NCBI RefSeq assembly: GCF_000974985.2
Contig: NZ_LAVA02000095.1
Span: forward strand, 1 to 55,512
Direction: 5' to 3'
From: Streptomyces mangrovisoli
GTDB taxonomy: Bacteria > Actinomycetota > Actinomycetes > Streptomycetales > Streptomycetaceae
Length of the DNA: 55,512 nt
Shown here piece by piece: positions 18,705 through 26,849 of this stretch (positions are counted from its first letter, which is position 1; every line of letters begins with the position of its first letter). The notes under the pieces were generated by a model. The model was not told where the DNA came from, did no database searches, and saw nothing but the letters and a program-made list of their open reading frames with translations. Made by a program: the position numbers and the translations under genes.

Positions 18705-18797
18705 ATGCTCGCGAACTTGGCACTCACCTCGACCCGCACCGCCGGGTCCCACGGTGCTGCCCGGGCTCGCTGTTGCTGTTGCTGTCCCAGCTGTTGA
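18705..18797 (+). CDS. Poly-cysteine leader peptide (30 residues)
   Basis: The frame encodes MLANLALTSTRT through ARARCCCCCPSC and stops with TGA at 18795. Residues 23-27 are five consecutive cysteines and residue 30 is a sixth, encoded by alternating TGT and TGC; two arginines precede the run. Cysteine is among the rarest residues in these proteins, so the run is very unlikely by chance. No ribosome site precedes the ATG and a promoter sits at the spacing for leaderless initiation. Poly-cysteine leaderless small frames are known in mycobacteria as cysteine-responsive attenuators. Here the next gene, 154 bases downstream, is cysteine dioxygenase, so ribosome progress through the run probably reports cysteine supply. 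Confidence 0.72.
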   Translation: MLANLALTSTRTAGSHGAARARCCCCCPSC

Positions 18798-18818
18798 GCC
18801 CAACGCGCTCCGGCTGCC

Positions 18819-18900
18819 GCCGGGTCCATCACGACCCGGCCGCCGTTCATCTCTGATCCGCACCCTCATCAGGGCACCCTCTCGCCCGTGACCCGGGCGA
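18819..18900 (+). promoter_or_regulatory. Two hairpins between leader peptide and cysteine dioxygenase
   Basis: Hairpin 1 (18819-18840) has a perfect 8-bp stem GCCGGGTC/GACCCGGC with loop CATCAC, starting 22 bases after the leader stop. Hairpin 2 (18882-18900) has a 7-bp stem TCGCCCG/CGGGCGA with loop TGACC. Neither has a T run. They could serve as attenuator or Rho-access elements that respond to ribosome stalling on the cysteine codons. Confidence 0.5.
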
Positions 18901-18951
18901 ACGGCACGTGACACCCAGCCCCCACTCTTCCGCCGAGGAACACCGCACCCC

Positions 18952-19509
18952 ATGAACAGCGACAGCGACCTCCAGATCGCCGGCGACATCCTCGAGGTCC
19001 CGCACCTGCTCCAGGCGCCGCGCGAGCACCCGGCCACCGTCGCCGAGTTCGCCGGCCTCGCCCGCACCATCGCCGCCGACCGCTCCCGCTGGGAGCACCT
19101 CGTGCGCTACGACGCCACCACGCGCTGGTACCACCGGCTGCTGACCGGGCCCGGCTACGAGGTGTGGCTGCTGTCGTGGGTGCCCGGCCAGGGCAGCGGG
19201 CTGCACGACCACGGCGGCTCCTCCGGTGTGCTGACCGTGCTGGAGGGCACGCTGACCGAGCGCACCGAGCGGGCCACGCGCGCGCTGGGTACGGGCGCGC
19301 AGCGGGTCTTCGCGCCGGGGTACGCGCACGAGGTGGTCAACGACGCGCTGGAGCCCGCGGTGAGCCTGCACGTCTACCACCCGGGTCTGACGGAGATGCC
19401 GATGCACGGCGCCCGGACCGGACCCGCCGCGCGCACCGAGCACTCCGCGCACGCGGCGCGCTGCGCGGCCCCGGCGGCGCACGGTCCGGCCGCCCGGGTG
19501 ACCGCCTGA
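18952..19509 (+). CDS. Cysteine dioxygenase (type I, cupin fold)
   Basis: This 185-residue enzyme oxidises cysteine to cysteine sulfinate with a mononuclear iron. The cupin motif GSGLHDHGGSSGVLTVLEG gives ligands His85 and His87, and His140 in AVSLHVYHP is the third. Residues after about 150 are low-complexity Ala/His/Pro. The ATG at 18952 has GAGGA about 11 bases upstream and gives MNSDSDLQIAGDILEVPHLL. The gene is preceded by the poly-cysteine leader, which fits an enzyme whose need follows cysteine level. fbiA begins 34 bases downstream but has its own apparent promoter signal. Identity as a thiol dioxygenase is firm; cysteine as substrate is family knowledge supported by the leader. Confidence 0.9.
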   Translation: MNSDSDLQIAGDILEVPHLLQAPREHPATVAEFAGLARTIAADRSRWEHLVRYDATTRWYHRLLTGPGYEVWLLSWVPGQGSGLHDHGGSSGVLTVLEGTLTERTERATRALGTGAQRVFAPGYAHEVVNDALEPAVSLHVYHPGLTEMPMHGARTGPAARTEHSAHAARCAAPAAHGPAARVTA

Positions 19510-19543
19510 CCCGTTGTCGTACCCGCCTGCCAGACTTGTCCCC

Positions 19544-20503
19544 ATGCGGATTGTGGTTCTGGCAGGCGGCATCGGCGGTGCCCGGTTCCTGCGCGGTCTG
19601 AAGCGGGCCGTGCCCGACGCGGACGTGACGGTCATCGGCAACACCGGCGACGACATCCATCTCTTCGGGCTGAAGGTCTGCCCGGACCTCGACACGGTGA
19701 TGTACACGCTCGGCGGCGGCATCAACGAGGAGCAGGGCTGGGGGCGGGCGGACGAGACCTTCCATCTCAAGGAGGAACTCGCGGCGTACGGCGTCGGACC
19801 CGAGTGGTTCGGGCTCGGCGACCGGGACTTCGCGACGCACATCGTGCGGACGCAGATGATCGGCGCGGGCTTCCCGCTCAGCGCGGTCACCGAGGCGCTG
19901 TGCGACCGGTGGCGGCCGGGCGTGCGGCTGATCCCGATGACCGACGACCGGGTCGAGACCCATGTGGCCGTCGAGGTGGACGGCGAGCGCAAGGCGGTCC
20001 ACTTCCAGGAGTACTGGGTCAAGCTGCGGGCGTCGGTGCCGGCCGAGGCGGTCGTGCCGGTCGGGGCCGAGCAGTCGAAGCCCGCGCCCGGCGTGCTGGA
20101 GGCGATCGCCGAGGCCGACGTGGTGCTGTTCCCGCCGTCGAACCCGGTCGTGTCCATCGGCACGATCCTGGCCGTGCCCGGCATCCGGGAGGCCATCGCC
20201 GACGCGGGGGTGCCGGTCGTCGGCCTCTCCCCCATCGTCGGGGACGCGCCGGTGCGCGGCATGGCCGACAAGGTGCTCGCGGCCGTCGGCGTGGAGTCCA
20301 CCGCCACGGCGGTCGCCGAGCACTACGGCTCGGGCCTGCTCGACGGCTGGCTGGTCGACACGGTGGACGCGGCGGCGGTGGAGCGTGTGGAGGCGGCGGG
20401 CATCCGCTGCCGCGCCGTACCGCTGATGATGACCGACGTCGAGGCGGCCGCGCAGATGGCCCGCGAGGCGCTGTCCCTGGCCGAGGAGGTGCGGGGCGCG
20501 TGA
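19544..20503 (+). CDS. fbiA: F420 biosynthesis phospholactate/phosphoenolpyruvate transferase
   Basis: FbiA (CofD family) transfers the phospho-acid moiety from its GDP-activated carrier to the deazaflavin Fo, forming dehydro-F420-0 in actinobacteria. The 319-residue protein begins MRIVVLAGGIGGARFLRGL, with GNTGDDIHLFGLKVCPDLDT next and a Fo/GDP site phrase FPPSNPVVSIGTIL. I start it at ATG 19544, where the conserved sequence begins; there is no ribosome site, and CAGACT seven bases upstream suggests a leaderless transcript. It overlaps fbiB by four bases (GTGA), so the two F420 genes are translationally coupled. The gene order whiB-fbiA-fbiB is shared with mycobacteria. Confidence 0.95.
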   Translation: MRIVVLAGGIGGARFLRGLKRAVPDADVTVIGNTGDDIHLFGLKVCPDLDTVMYTLGGGINEEQGWGRADETFHLKEELAAYGVGPEWFGLGDRDFATHIVRTQMIGAGFPLSAVTEALCDRWRPGVRLIPMTDDRVETHVAVEVDGERKAVHFQEYWVKLRASVPAEAVVPVGAEQSKPAPGVLEAIAEADVVLFPPSNPVVSIGTILAVPGIREAIADAGVPVVGLSPIVGDAPVRGMADKVLAAVGVESTATAVAEHYGSGLLDGWLVDTVDAAAVERVEAAGIRCRAVPLMMTDVEAAAQMAREALSLAEEVRGA

Positions 20504-22002
20504 GCGACGCACGGGCCGCGGACGGGGCGCCGGTGCCTCCCGCGGAGGGGACGACCGTGGCTCCCTCGGGCGCCGCGCGCGGGCAGGCCTCGGCTCCCGC
20601 GGGCGAGGCGGCCCGGAGCTCGGCCGCCGAGGCGGCCCTGGACTCCGTCGGCGAGGCGGCCCGGCACTCCGTCGGCGAGGCCCTGGACTCCGTCGGTGAG
20701 GCGGCCGGGCCCGGTTACCGGGTGTGGGCCGTCGCCGGGCTGCCCGAGGTGCGGGAGGGCGACGACATCGGGAAGCTGATCGCCGCCGCCGCGCCCGAAC
20801 TGACCGACGGCGACGTGCTGCTCGTCACGTCGAAGATCGTGTCCAAGGCCGAGGGCCGGATCGTCGAGGCGGCCGACCGCGAGGCCGCGATCGACGCCGA
20901 GACGGTCCGGGTCGTGGCCCGCCGCGGCCCGCTGCGGATCGTGGAGAACCGGCAGGGCCTGGTCATGGCCGCCGCGGGCGTCGACGCCTCCAACACCCCC
21001 GCCGGGACCGTGCTGCTGCTGCCCGAGGACCCCGACGCCTCCGCCCGCGCGATCCGCGCCGGGCTGCGGGACGCGCTCGGTGTCGACGTCGGCGTGGTCG
21101 TCACCGACACCTTCGGGCGGCCCTGGCGCACCGGGCTCACGGACGTGGCGATCGGCGCCGCCGGGGTGCACGTCCTGGACGATCTGCGCGGCGGCACGGA
21201 CGCGCACGGCAACCCGCTCAGCGCCACCGTCGTCGCCACCGCGGACGAGCTGGCCGCCGCGGGCGACCTCGTCAAGGGCAAGGCCGCCGGGCTGCCGGTC
21301 GCCGTGGTGCGCGGGCTCGCCCACCTGGTCGCCGCCGACGACGCGGAGGGCGCGCGGGCCATGGTGCGCGGCGCCCGCGACGACATGTTCCGGCTCGGCA
21401 CGTCGGAGGCGGTCCGGGAGGCGGTCACCCAGCGGCGCACGATCCGCTCGTTCACGGACGAGCCCGTCGACCCCGGCGCCGTACGGCGCGCGGTGGCCGC
21501 GGCGGTCACCGCGCCGGCCCCGCACCACACGACGCCCTGGCGGTTCGTGCTGCTGGAGACCCCCGGGGCGCGCACCCGGCTGCTCGACGCGATGCGGGAG
21601 GCGTGGATCGCCGACCTCAGGCGCGACGGCAAGAGCGAGGAGTCCGTCGCCAAGCGGGTCCGCCGCGGCGACGTGCTGCGCAACGCGCCCTACCTGGTGG
21701 TCCCCTGCCTGGTCATGGACGGCTCGCACACCTACGGCGACCCGCGGCGCGACGCCGCCGAGCGGGAGATGTTCGTCGTCGCCACGGGCGCGGGCGTGCA
21801 GAACCTCCTCGTGGCGCTGGCCGGGGAGCGGCTGGGCTCGGCATGGGTGTCGTCGACGATGTTCTGCCGCGAGGTCGTGCGCGAGGTCCTGGGCCTGCCG
21901 CCGACCTGGGACCCGATGGGCGCGGTGGCCGTCGGCCACCCGGCGGAGGAACCGCGGGTCCGGCCGGAGCGGGACGCGGGGGCGTTCATCGAGGTGCGGT
22001 GA
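20500..22002 (+). CDS. fbiB: F420-0:gamma-glutamyl ligase / nitroreductase-like fusion
   Basis: FbiB adds glutamates to F420-0; its C-terminal FMN domain reduces dehydro-F420-0. The 500-residue protein has the CofE ligase domain from about 73 (VWAVAGLPEVREGDDIGKLI, LLVTSKIVSKAEGRIV, TDTFGRPWRTGLTDVAIG) to about 290, then the nitroreductase-fold domain (TQRRTIRSFTDEPVDPGAVR, PHHTTPWRFVLLE, GAGVQNLLVALAGERLGSAW). It starts at the GTG overlapping the fbiA stop. The first 70 residues are an unusual extension containing about four 8-residue repeats (EAALDSVG type) absent from the orthologues I know, which start close to the ligase domain. Either the repeat expansion is translated or a later start is used; no clear ribosome site precedes residue 70. 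Confidence 0.93.
   Translation: MSDARAADGAPVPPAEGTTVAPSGAARGQASAPAGEAARSSAAEAALDSVGEAARHSVGEALDSVGEAAGPGYRVWAVAGLPEVREGDDIGKLIAAAAPELTDGDVLLVTSKIVSKAEGRIVEAADREAAIDAETVRVVARRGPLRIVENRQGLVMAAAGVDASNTPAGTVLLLPEDPDASARAIRAGLRDALGVDVGVVVTDTFGRPWRTGLTDVAIGAAGVHVLDDLRGGTDAHGNPLSATVVATADELAAAGDLVKGKAAGLPVAVVRGLAHLVAADDAEGARAMVRGARDDMFRLGTSEAVREAVTQRRTIRSFTDEPVDPGAVRRAVAAAVTAPAPHHTTPWRFVLLETPGARTRLLDAMREAWIADLRRDGKSEESVAKRVRRGDVLRNAPYLVVPCLVMDGSHTYGDPRRDAAEREMFVVATGAGVQNLLVALAGERLGSAWVSSTMFCREVVREVLGLPPTWDPMGAVAVGHPAEEPRVRPERDAGAFIEVR
20605..20706 (+). repeat. 24-bp tandem repeat inside fbiB
   Basis: Units begin with GAGGCGGCC at 20605, 20629, 20653 and, shortened to 21 bases, 20677, with a partial last unit from 20698. 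The frame is kept, giving EAARSSAA, EAALDSVG, EAARHSVG, EALDSVG. Confidence 0.88.
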
Positions 22003-22110
22003 GTCACGGCGGTCGGGCGGTGCGAGCGCCTAGGCTCTGGAGACGGCCTCGGGTTCGTCCGACGGCCCCACCCCCTCCCATCCGCCGACCACCACCCCGG
22101 GACTTCACTC

Positions 22111-23124
22111 GTGGCAGGACGTTTCGCTCCTCGGCCCACACGGACCACCGTGCGCGGCGGGCAGGTCGCGGTGCCCGCGGGCGTGCCCCGGCCCGCCGGG
22201 GCGGCGAGCGCCCCTGACCGGGTGCGCGGCTGGACACCGCAGGGCCCGCTGGATCTCGGCCTGGTGCTGGGTCCGCTGCGGCGCGGCCCGGCCGACCCGA
22301 CGTTCCGTGCGCTGCCCGACGGCTCCGTGTGGCGGTCCTGCCGTACGCCCGCCGGACCCGGGACGCTGCGGGTCACAGCCGCCGGCGGCGAGGTGCGGGG
22401 CGAGGCGTGGGGGCCCGGCGCCGAGTGGCTGCTGGAGGGGCTGCCCGACCTGCTGGGCGCGGCCGACGACCCGTCCGTCTTCGCGCCGCGGCACAAGCTG
22501 GTGGCGCTGGCCCGGCACCGGCGGCCGGGGCTGCGGCTGACCCGCACCGGGCTGGTGCTGGAGTCGCTGATCCCCTCGGTCCTGGAGCAGAAGGTCACCA
22601 CGGACGAGGCGTACCGGGCCTGGCGGCTGCTGGTGCGGAAGTTCGGGGAACCGGCGCCGGGTCCCGCGGCGGGCGGGCGGCTGTGGGTGATGCCGGCGCC
22701 GCGCACCTGGGCGCTGATCCCGTCCTGGGAGTGGCATCGCGCGGGCGTCGACAACAAGCGGGCGTCGACGATCCTGCGGGCCGTGCGGGTCGCCGCGCGG
22801 CTGGAGGAGGCGGTGGGCATGGCGCCGGAGGCCGCTCAGGCGCGGCTGGAGCTGGTGCCGGGGGTCGGGCCGTGGACCTCGGCCGAGACCGTGCAGCGCA
22901 GCCACGGGGCGCCGGACGCGGTGACCGTGGGCGATCTGCATCTGCCCGGGATCGTCGGCTGGGCGCTCGCCGGGGACCGGGACGCGGACGACGCGGCGAT
23001 GCTGGAGCTGCTGGAGCCGTACGCGGGACAGCGGCACCGGGCCGCCCGGCTGATCCTGCTCAGCGGCCGCACCCCGGCCCGCCGGGCCCCGAAGATGCCC
23101 CGGGTGGACATCGGCCGCCTGTGA
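22111..23124 (+). CDS. AlkA-type DNA-3-methyladenine glycosylase family protein
   Basis: The 337-residue product has the HhH-GPD architecture: an N-terminal beta domain (about 30-110), then the helical part with SVLEQKVTTDEAYRAWRLLV, the helix-hairpin-helix LELVPGVGPWTSAETVQRS and the catalytic aspartate region AVTVGDLHLPGIVGW. It would remove alkylated bases in base-excision repair. The start is a GTG at 22111. It lies 108 bases after fbiB and on the same strand, but the function is unrelated to F420, and the gene is followed directly by the hexamer repeat and convergent manC gene. A catalytic Asp in GDLHLP is consistent with an active enzyme. Confidence 0.9.
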   Translation: MAGRFAPRPTRTTVRGGQVAVPAGVPRPAGAASAPDRVRGWTPQGPLDLGLVLGPLRRGPADPTFRALPDGSVWRSCRTPAGPGTLRVTAAGGEVRGEAWGPGAEWLLEGLPDLLGAADDPSVFAPRHKLVALARHRRPGLRLTRTGLVLESLIPSVLEQKVTTDEAYRAWRLLVRKFGEPAPGPAAGGRLWVMPAPRTWALIPSWEWHRAGVDNKRASTILRAVRVAARLEEAVGMAPEAAQARLELVPGVGPWTSAETVQRSHGAPDAVTVGDLHLPGIVGWALAGDRDADDAAMLELLEPYAGQRHRAARLILLSGRTPARRAPKMPRVDIGRL

Positions 23125-23154
23125 GAGGCCTGCCGTGGAGCAGACCTCCCACCT

Positions 23155-23250
23155 GAAGCAGAACCGGACGCGGAAGCAGAGCCGGCAGCGGAACCGGACG
23201 CAGAACCGGCAGGGGAACCGGAAGCAGAAGCAGAGCCGGAAACGGAACCC
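23155..23250. repeat. 6-bp periodic repeat, 16 units
   Basis: From 23155 to 23250 the sequence runs in a six-base register of GAAGCA, GAACCG, GAGCCG, GCAGCG and close variants, filling almost the whole space between the glycosylase stop and the manC stop (23252). Confidence 0.88.
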
Positions 23251-23251
23251 C

Positions 23252-24334
23252 CTACTGGTCCGAGGAGAACCGCACCGCCCCCGCCGGGATGCGCGCGTCG
23301 CACCAGACGCGTACGCCCTCGCGGAGTTCGTTGTCCGCGCCGACCACCGCGCCGTCGCCGATCACCGTGCCGGTGAGGACCGAGCGTTCGCCCACCCGGG
23401 CGCGGCTGCCGATGAGGGAGTCGGTGATGACCGCGCCGGGCTCGATGACCGCGCCGGGCAGGATCGTGCTGCCGCAGACCCGCGCGCCCTCGGCGACGAA
23501 CGCGCCCTCGCCGACCACCGTGCCGCCGGTGAGCTTCGCGTCGGGCGCGACCCTCGCCGTGGGCAGGATCAGACGGTCCCCGCAGCGGCCGGGGACGGCC
23601 GGGGACGGGGCGCGGCCGAGGACGAGGTCGGCGGAGCCGCGGACGAAGGCGGCGGGGGTGCCGAGGTCGAGCCAGTAGGTCGAGTCGACCATGCCCTGCA
23701 GATGGGCCCCGGCCGACAGCAGGTCGGGGAAGGTCTCGCGCTCCACGGAGACCGGGCGGCCCACCGGGATCGTGTCGATGACCGAACGGCGGAAGACGTA
23801 CGCCCCCGCGTTGATCTGGTCGGTGACGATCTCCTCGGGGGTCTGCGGCTTCTCCAGGAAGGCGAGCACCCGGCCGGTGTCGTCGGTGGGCACCAGGCCG
23901 TAGGCGCGCGGGTCGGTCACCTTCGTCAGGTGCAGCGACACGTCGGCGCCGGTGGTCTCGTGGGTGGCCACCAGACGGCGGATGTCGAGCCCGGTGAGGA
24001 TGTCGCCGTTGAAGATCAGGACCGGCTCGTCGGGACCCGAGTGCAGCCGGGAGGCGACGTTGCGGATCGCGCCGCCGGTACCGAGCGGCTCCTCCTCCGT
24101 GAGGTACTCGATGTGCAGGCCGAGCGCCGAGCCGTCGCCGAAGTACGGCTCGAAGACCTCGGCGAGATAGGAGGTGGCGAGGACGATGTGCTCGACCCCC
24201 GCGGCTCTCGCCCGCGCCAGCTGATGGGTGAGGAAGGGAACCCCGGCCGCCGGGACCATCGGCTTCGGGGTGTGCACCGTGAGCGGACGCAGTCGCGTGC
24301 CTTTGCCGCCGACCAGGAGGATCGCTTCTGTCAC
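23252..24334 (-). CDS. manC: Mannose-1-phosphate guanylyltransferase (GDP-mannose pyrophosphorylase)
   Basis: The 360-residue enzyme makes GDP-mannose from GTP and mannose-1-phosphate. It opens with the nucleotidyltransferase signature AILLVGGKGTRLRPLT and KPMVPAAGVPFL, contains the metal-binding FNGDILTG, EKPQTPEEIVTDQINAGAYV and YWLDLGTP, and ends in a left-handed beta helix of hexapeptide repeats (about 255-345: GEGAFVAEGARVCGSTILPGAV and on). This two-part layout is that of actinobacterial GDP-mannose pyrophosphorylases; a sugar-nucleotide enzyme of other specificity cannot be fully excluded, but the manA/manB context supports mannose. Translation begins at GTG 24334. It is separated from the amidase gene upstream by 193 bases. 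Confidence 0.88.
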   Translation of the reverse strand: MTEAILLVGGKGTRLRPLTVHTPKPMVPAAGVPFLTHQLARARAAGVEHIVLATSYLAEVFEPYFGDGSALGLHIEYLTEEEPLGTGGAIRNVASRLHSGPDEPVLIFNGDILTGLDIRRLVATHETTGADVSLHLTKVTDPRAYGLVPTDDTGRVLAFLEKPQTPEEIVTDQINAGAYVFRRSVIDTIPVGRPVSVERETFPDLLSAGAHLQGMVDSTYWLDLGTPAAFVRGSADLVLGRAPSPAVPGRCGDRLILPTARVAPDAKLTGGTVVGEGAFVAEGARVCGSTILPGAVIEPGAVITDSLIGSRARVGERSVLTGTVIGDGAVVGADNELREGVRVWCDARIPAGAVRFSSDQ

Positions 24335-24527
24335 CTGTCGTCTCTGCTTCCTGCCGGGACCGGCCGAACTGTCTTTCGGCCGGCCAGTGTATGCAGACGG
24401 TTCGATGACGCCGTCGACGGCAGGGTGGTGTTCGGTTCGATGACCCGTATGGCGTGCACGGTTTCCCCCGGTTCCCCCCGCCGCCCCCCGACGGCCTCAC
24501 CCGCCGCGCGTCCGCGCGCGATCCGGC

Positions 24528-25988
24528 TCAGCGGCGCCCTTGGTAGTGCGCGGCGGTGGACCGGGCCGTACCGAGCTTGCCGTAGAGCAGTCGTCCGGGG
24601 CACTCGGTCGCGAACCCGTCCCGATGGCCGGAGATCACGTTCAGTCGCACGTTCTTTCCTTTTCGGTAGAGATTGCCACCACCGGACTTCAGATATGTCT
24701 TTCCGCTCGGATTGCCCCCGTAGAGTCCGAGCTTCCATGCCGTGAGCTTGGCGACGGCCTCGACGGCCGCCGTGGACGGCTTGGACTTGGTGAACGTGCC
24801 GATGACGGCGATCCCCATGCTGTCGGTGTTGAAACCGAGCGTATGGGCGCCCAGTACCGGTTCGGCCACCCCTCCGGCCCGGCCCTCGTAGATGGTTCCG
24901 CACTTGTCGACGAGGAAGTTGTAGCCGATGTCGCGCCAGCCCATGCTCACCACGTGGTAGCGGTAGATACCGCGGATGACCGACGGGGCCTGCGCGCAGG
25001 TGTACTTGTTGCCGGTCACGGTGTGGTGCACGAAGGCGGCCTTGACCTGATGGGTGTAGACGAACCCCTTCTCGCGCAGCCCCTCGTCCGCGCCCCAGCC
25101 GCGGCGCGTGACGATGCGCGGCCGGGGGCCGATGTACGGCTTCGCGCGCTGCTGCTCCGTCAGCTCGTCGCCGCGCAGGTCGTACAGCTCCCGCTCGGTC
25201 TCCGTCCGGTCCAGCGCCGGGATCGCCTTGGCACCGAGGGGCGCGAGGTCGGCGTCGGCTTCCGCGGCGGTCGCCTCGGCGTCCACCACGCCGATACGGG
25301 TGTCCTCCTCCGCGTCCTCCTGTGTCGCGGAGTCGTCGGGCGGCGCGTCCTCCCCGCCCGGGTCGACGAGTTCGAGGCGCAGTCCGGCGGGCAGCGGGGC
25401 GGCGGGCCGGCCCGAGCCGCCGGGCCGCACCCGCACCTGCACGCCGTCCGAGTCGCCGGTCCACAGCGGGGCCGTCCCGCCGCGCCGCCGGCCGGAGGCG
25501 GCCTCGGCGGTGCCCGGGTCGGCGCCGTGGTCGGCGTTGTGGGTCTCGATGTCCTGCCATCCGGTCCACGCGCCCGTGCCGACGGAGCGGGTGCGGACCT
25601 GGACCCGGCCGTCCAGCGCCCTGCGGGGGTCGGCCCAGGCCACGCCGACCATCGAGAAGCGGTGCACCTTCCCGCGGTACAGGCCTTCTTCGGGTACGGC
25701 GCCCAGCACGCGGTCGCGGGAGGCGGGCGCGACGGGCTCCAGGGCGAGCGACTGGGTGCTGCCCGCGAGGGAACGGGTGCTGCCCGCGAGGGAACGGGAC
25801 GCGGCCGCCCCGGCCGGTCCCGCGGCCGCGGCCCCGGCCGTTCTCGCGGCCGCCGTCGCGGCGCCGGTCGTGGTCGTGGTCGTCGCGGCGGCCGGCGCGG
25901 TCAGCGGGAGGGCGAGCGCGGCCGCGCAGGTGACTCCGATCGAGGAAGCAAGAAATCCACGCATACGGAAGATCTTGAACATAGTCAT
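24528..25988 (-). CDS. Secreted peptidoglycan-recognition-type N-acetylmuramoyl-L-alanine amidase
   Basis: This product of about 486 residues has an N-terminal signal sequence (MRGFLASSIGVTCAAALALP after a short basic stretch), a low-complexity Ala/Thr segment with SLAGST repeats, a sandwich-like region and a C-terminal amidase_2/PGRP domain from about 300. Zinc ligands are visible in FVHHTVTGN and in ISGHRDGFATECPG, with the WRDIGYNFLVDKCGTIYEGR core. It should cleave the amide between muramic acid and the stem peptide in the wall. Starts at 25988, 25982 or 25964 (MRGFL) are possible; none has a strong ribosome site and the last would leave the cleanest signal peptide. It is divergent from the TIGR03089 gene. 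Confidence 0.9.
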   Translation of the reverse strand: MTMFKIFRMRGFLASSIGVTCAAALALPLTAPAAATTTTTTGAATAAARTAGAAAAGPAGAAASRSLAGSTRSLAGSTQSLALEPVAPASRDRVLGAVPEEGLYRGKVHRFSMVGVAWADPRRALDGRVQVRTRSVGTGAWTGWQDIETHNADHGADPGTAEAASGRRRGGTAPLWTGDSDGVQVRVRPGGSGRPAAPLPAGLRLELVDPGGEDAPPDDSATQEDAEEDTRIGVVDAEATAAEADADLAPLGAKAIPALDRTETERELYDLRGDELTEQQRAKPYIGPRPRIVTRRGWGADEGLREKGFVYTHQVKAAFVHHTVTGNKYTCAQAPSVIRGIYRYHVVSMGWRDIGYNFLVDKCGTIYEGRAGGVAEPVLGAHTLGFNTDSMGIAVIGTFTKSKPSTAAVEAVAKLTAWKLGLYGGNPSGKTYLKSGGGNLYRKGKNVRLNVISGHRDGFATECPGRLLYGKLGTARSTAAHYQGRR

Positions 25989-26093
25989 ATATTTCTGTCC
26001 ATCGCGGACCTGACGGGCCGTCGGCGGCGGCTGGGCCGAACCGGTGGCTCGCGCGCCCGTCGCGCGGCTGCCGCCCGGCGTACCCTTGCGCGG

Positions 26094-26849
26094 GTGAACG
26101 CGACCGACCGCACCCCTGCCGACCTGCTGCGTTCCGCGCTCGCCGCGGACCCCGGGCGCCCCCTGGTGACCTTCTACGACGACGCCACGGGCGAGCGCGT
26201 CGAACTGTCCGTGGCGACCTTCGCCAATTGGGTGGCCAAGACCGCCAACCTGCTGCAGGGCGACCTCGGCGCCGGGCCCGGCGACCGGGTCGCGCTGCTG
26301 CTGCCCGCGCACTGGCAGACGGCGGTGTGGCTGCTGGCGTGCGCGTCCGTGGGCACGGTCGTGGACGTGGGCGGCGACCCGGCGGCGGCCGACGTGGTGG
26401 TCAGCGGGCCCGACACGCTGGAGCGGGCACGGACCTGCTCCGGGGAGCGGGTGGCCCTGGCGCTGCGGCCGCTGGGCGGGCGGTTCCCGCAGCCGCCGGC
26501 CGGCTTCGCCGACTACGCGGTCGAGGTGCCGGGCCAGGGCGACCGCTTCGCGCCGTTCGTGCCGGTCGACCCGGAGGAGCCCGCGATCGTCGTGGCGGGC
26601 GCCGAGTACACGGCGGCGGAGGCCGTGGAGCGGGCCCGCGCCGACGCGCCCGGCCTCGGCCTCACCGGACCGGGGTCCCGGCTGCTGTCGGGGCTTTCGT
26701 ACGACACCTGGGAGGGGCTGAGCGCCGGGCTCTACGCGCCGCTGGCGACCGGGGGCTCCGTGGTGCTGTGCCGGAATCTGGCGCGCCTGGGCGAGGACGC
26801 CCTCGCCCAGCGGATCGAGAGCGAGCGGGTCACCACCGCCCGCCACTGA
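26094..26849 (+). CDS. TIGR03089 family protein, truncated AMP-binding-like fold
   Basis: The 251-residue protein begins VNATDRTPADLLRSALAADP and resembles the N-terminal part of acyl/aryl-CoA synthetases: VTFYDDATGERVELSVATFANWVAKTANLL, GPGDRVALLLPAHWQTAVWLLA. It lacks the ATP-binding P-loop and the C-terminal lid of true AMP-forming ligases and is much shorter, as in the whole family, so it is probably not a ligase. Function is unknown. It is conserved beside an LCP gene in mycobacteria too. The GTG start at 26094 has no ribosome site; TACCCT (26081-26086) lies seven bases upstream, suggesting a leaderless transcript. Confidence 0.85.
   Translation: MNATDRTPADLLRSALAADPGRPLVTFYDDATGERVELSVATFANWVAKTANLLQGDLGAGPGDRVALLLPAHWQTAVWLLACASVGTVVDVGGDPAAADVVVSGPDTLERARTCSGERVALALRPLGGRFPQPPAGFADYAVEVPGQGDRFAPFVPVDPEEPAIVVAGAEYTAAEAVERARADAPGLGLTGPGSRLLSGLSYDTWEGLSAGLYAPLATGGSVVLCRNLARLGEDALAQRIESERVTTARH

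Larger units (their letters stand above)
18227..18951. other. Regulatory region between whiB and cysteine dioxygenase
   Basis: This 725-base region carries the whiB promoter on the minus strand and, on the plus strand, a promoter, a poly-cysteine leader peptide and two hairpins that precede cysteine dioxygenase. The stretch 18340-18660 shows no gene; it is less GC-rich than coding DNA and contains a second TTGACA-type element at about 18412. Confidence 0.6.

Noticed and set aside
22836..24500. Long minus-strand Ser/Gly and Arg-rich frame overlapping manC
   Set aside because: It is a shadow of manC in another frame and reads the hexamer repeat as a SGSAS-like tail.
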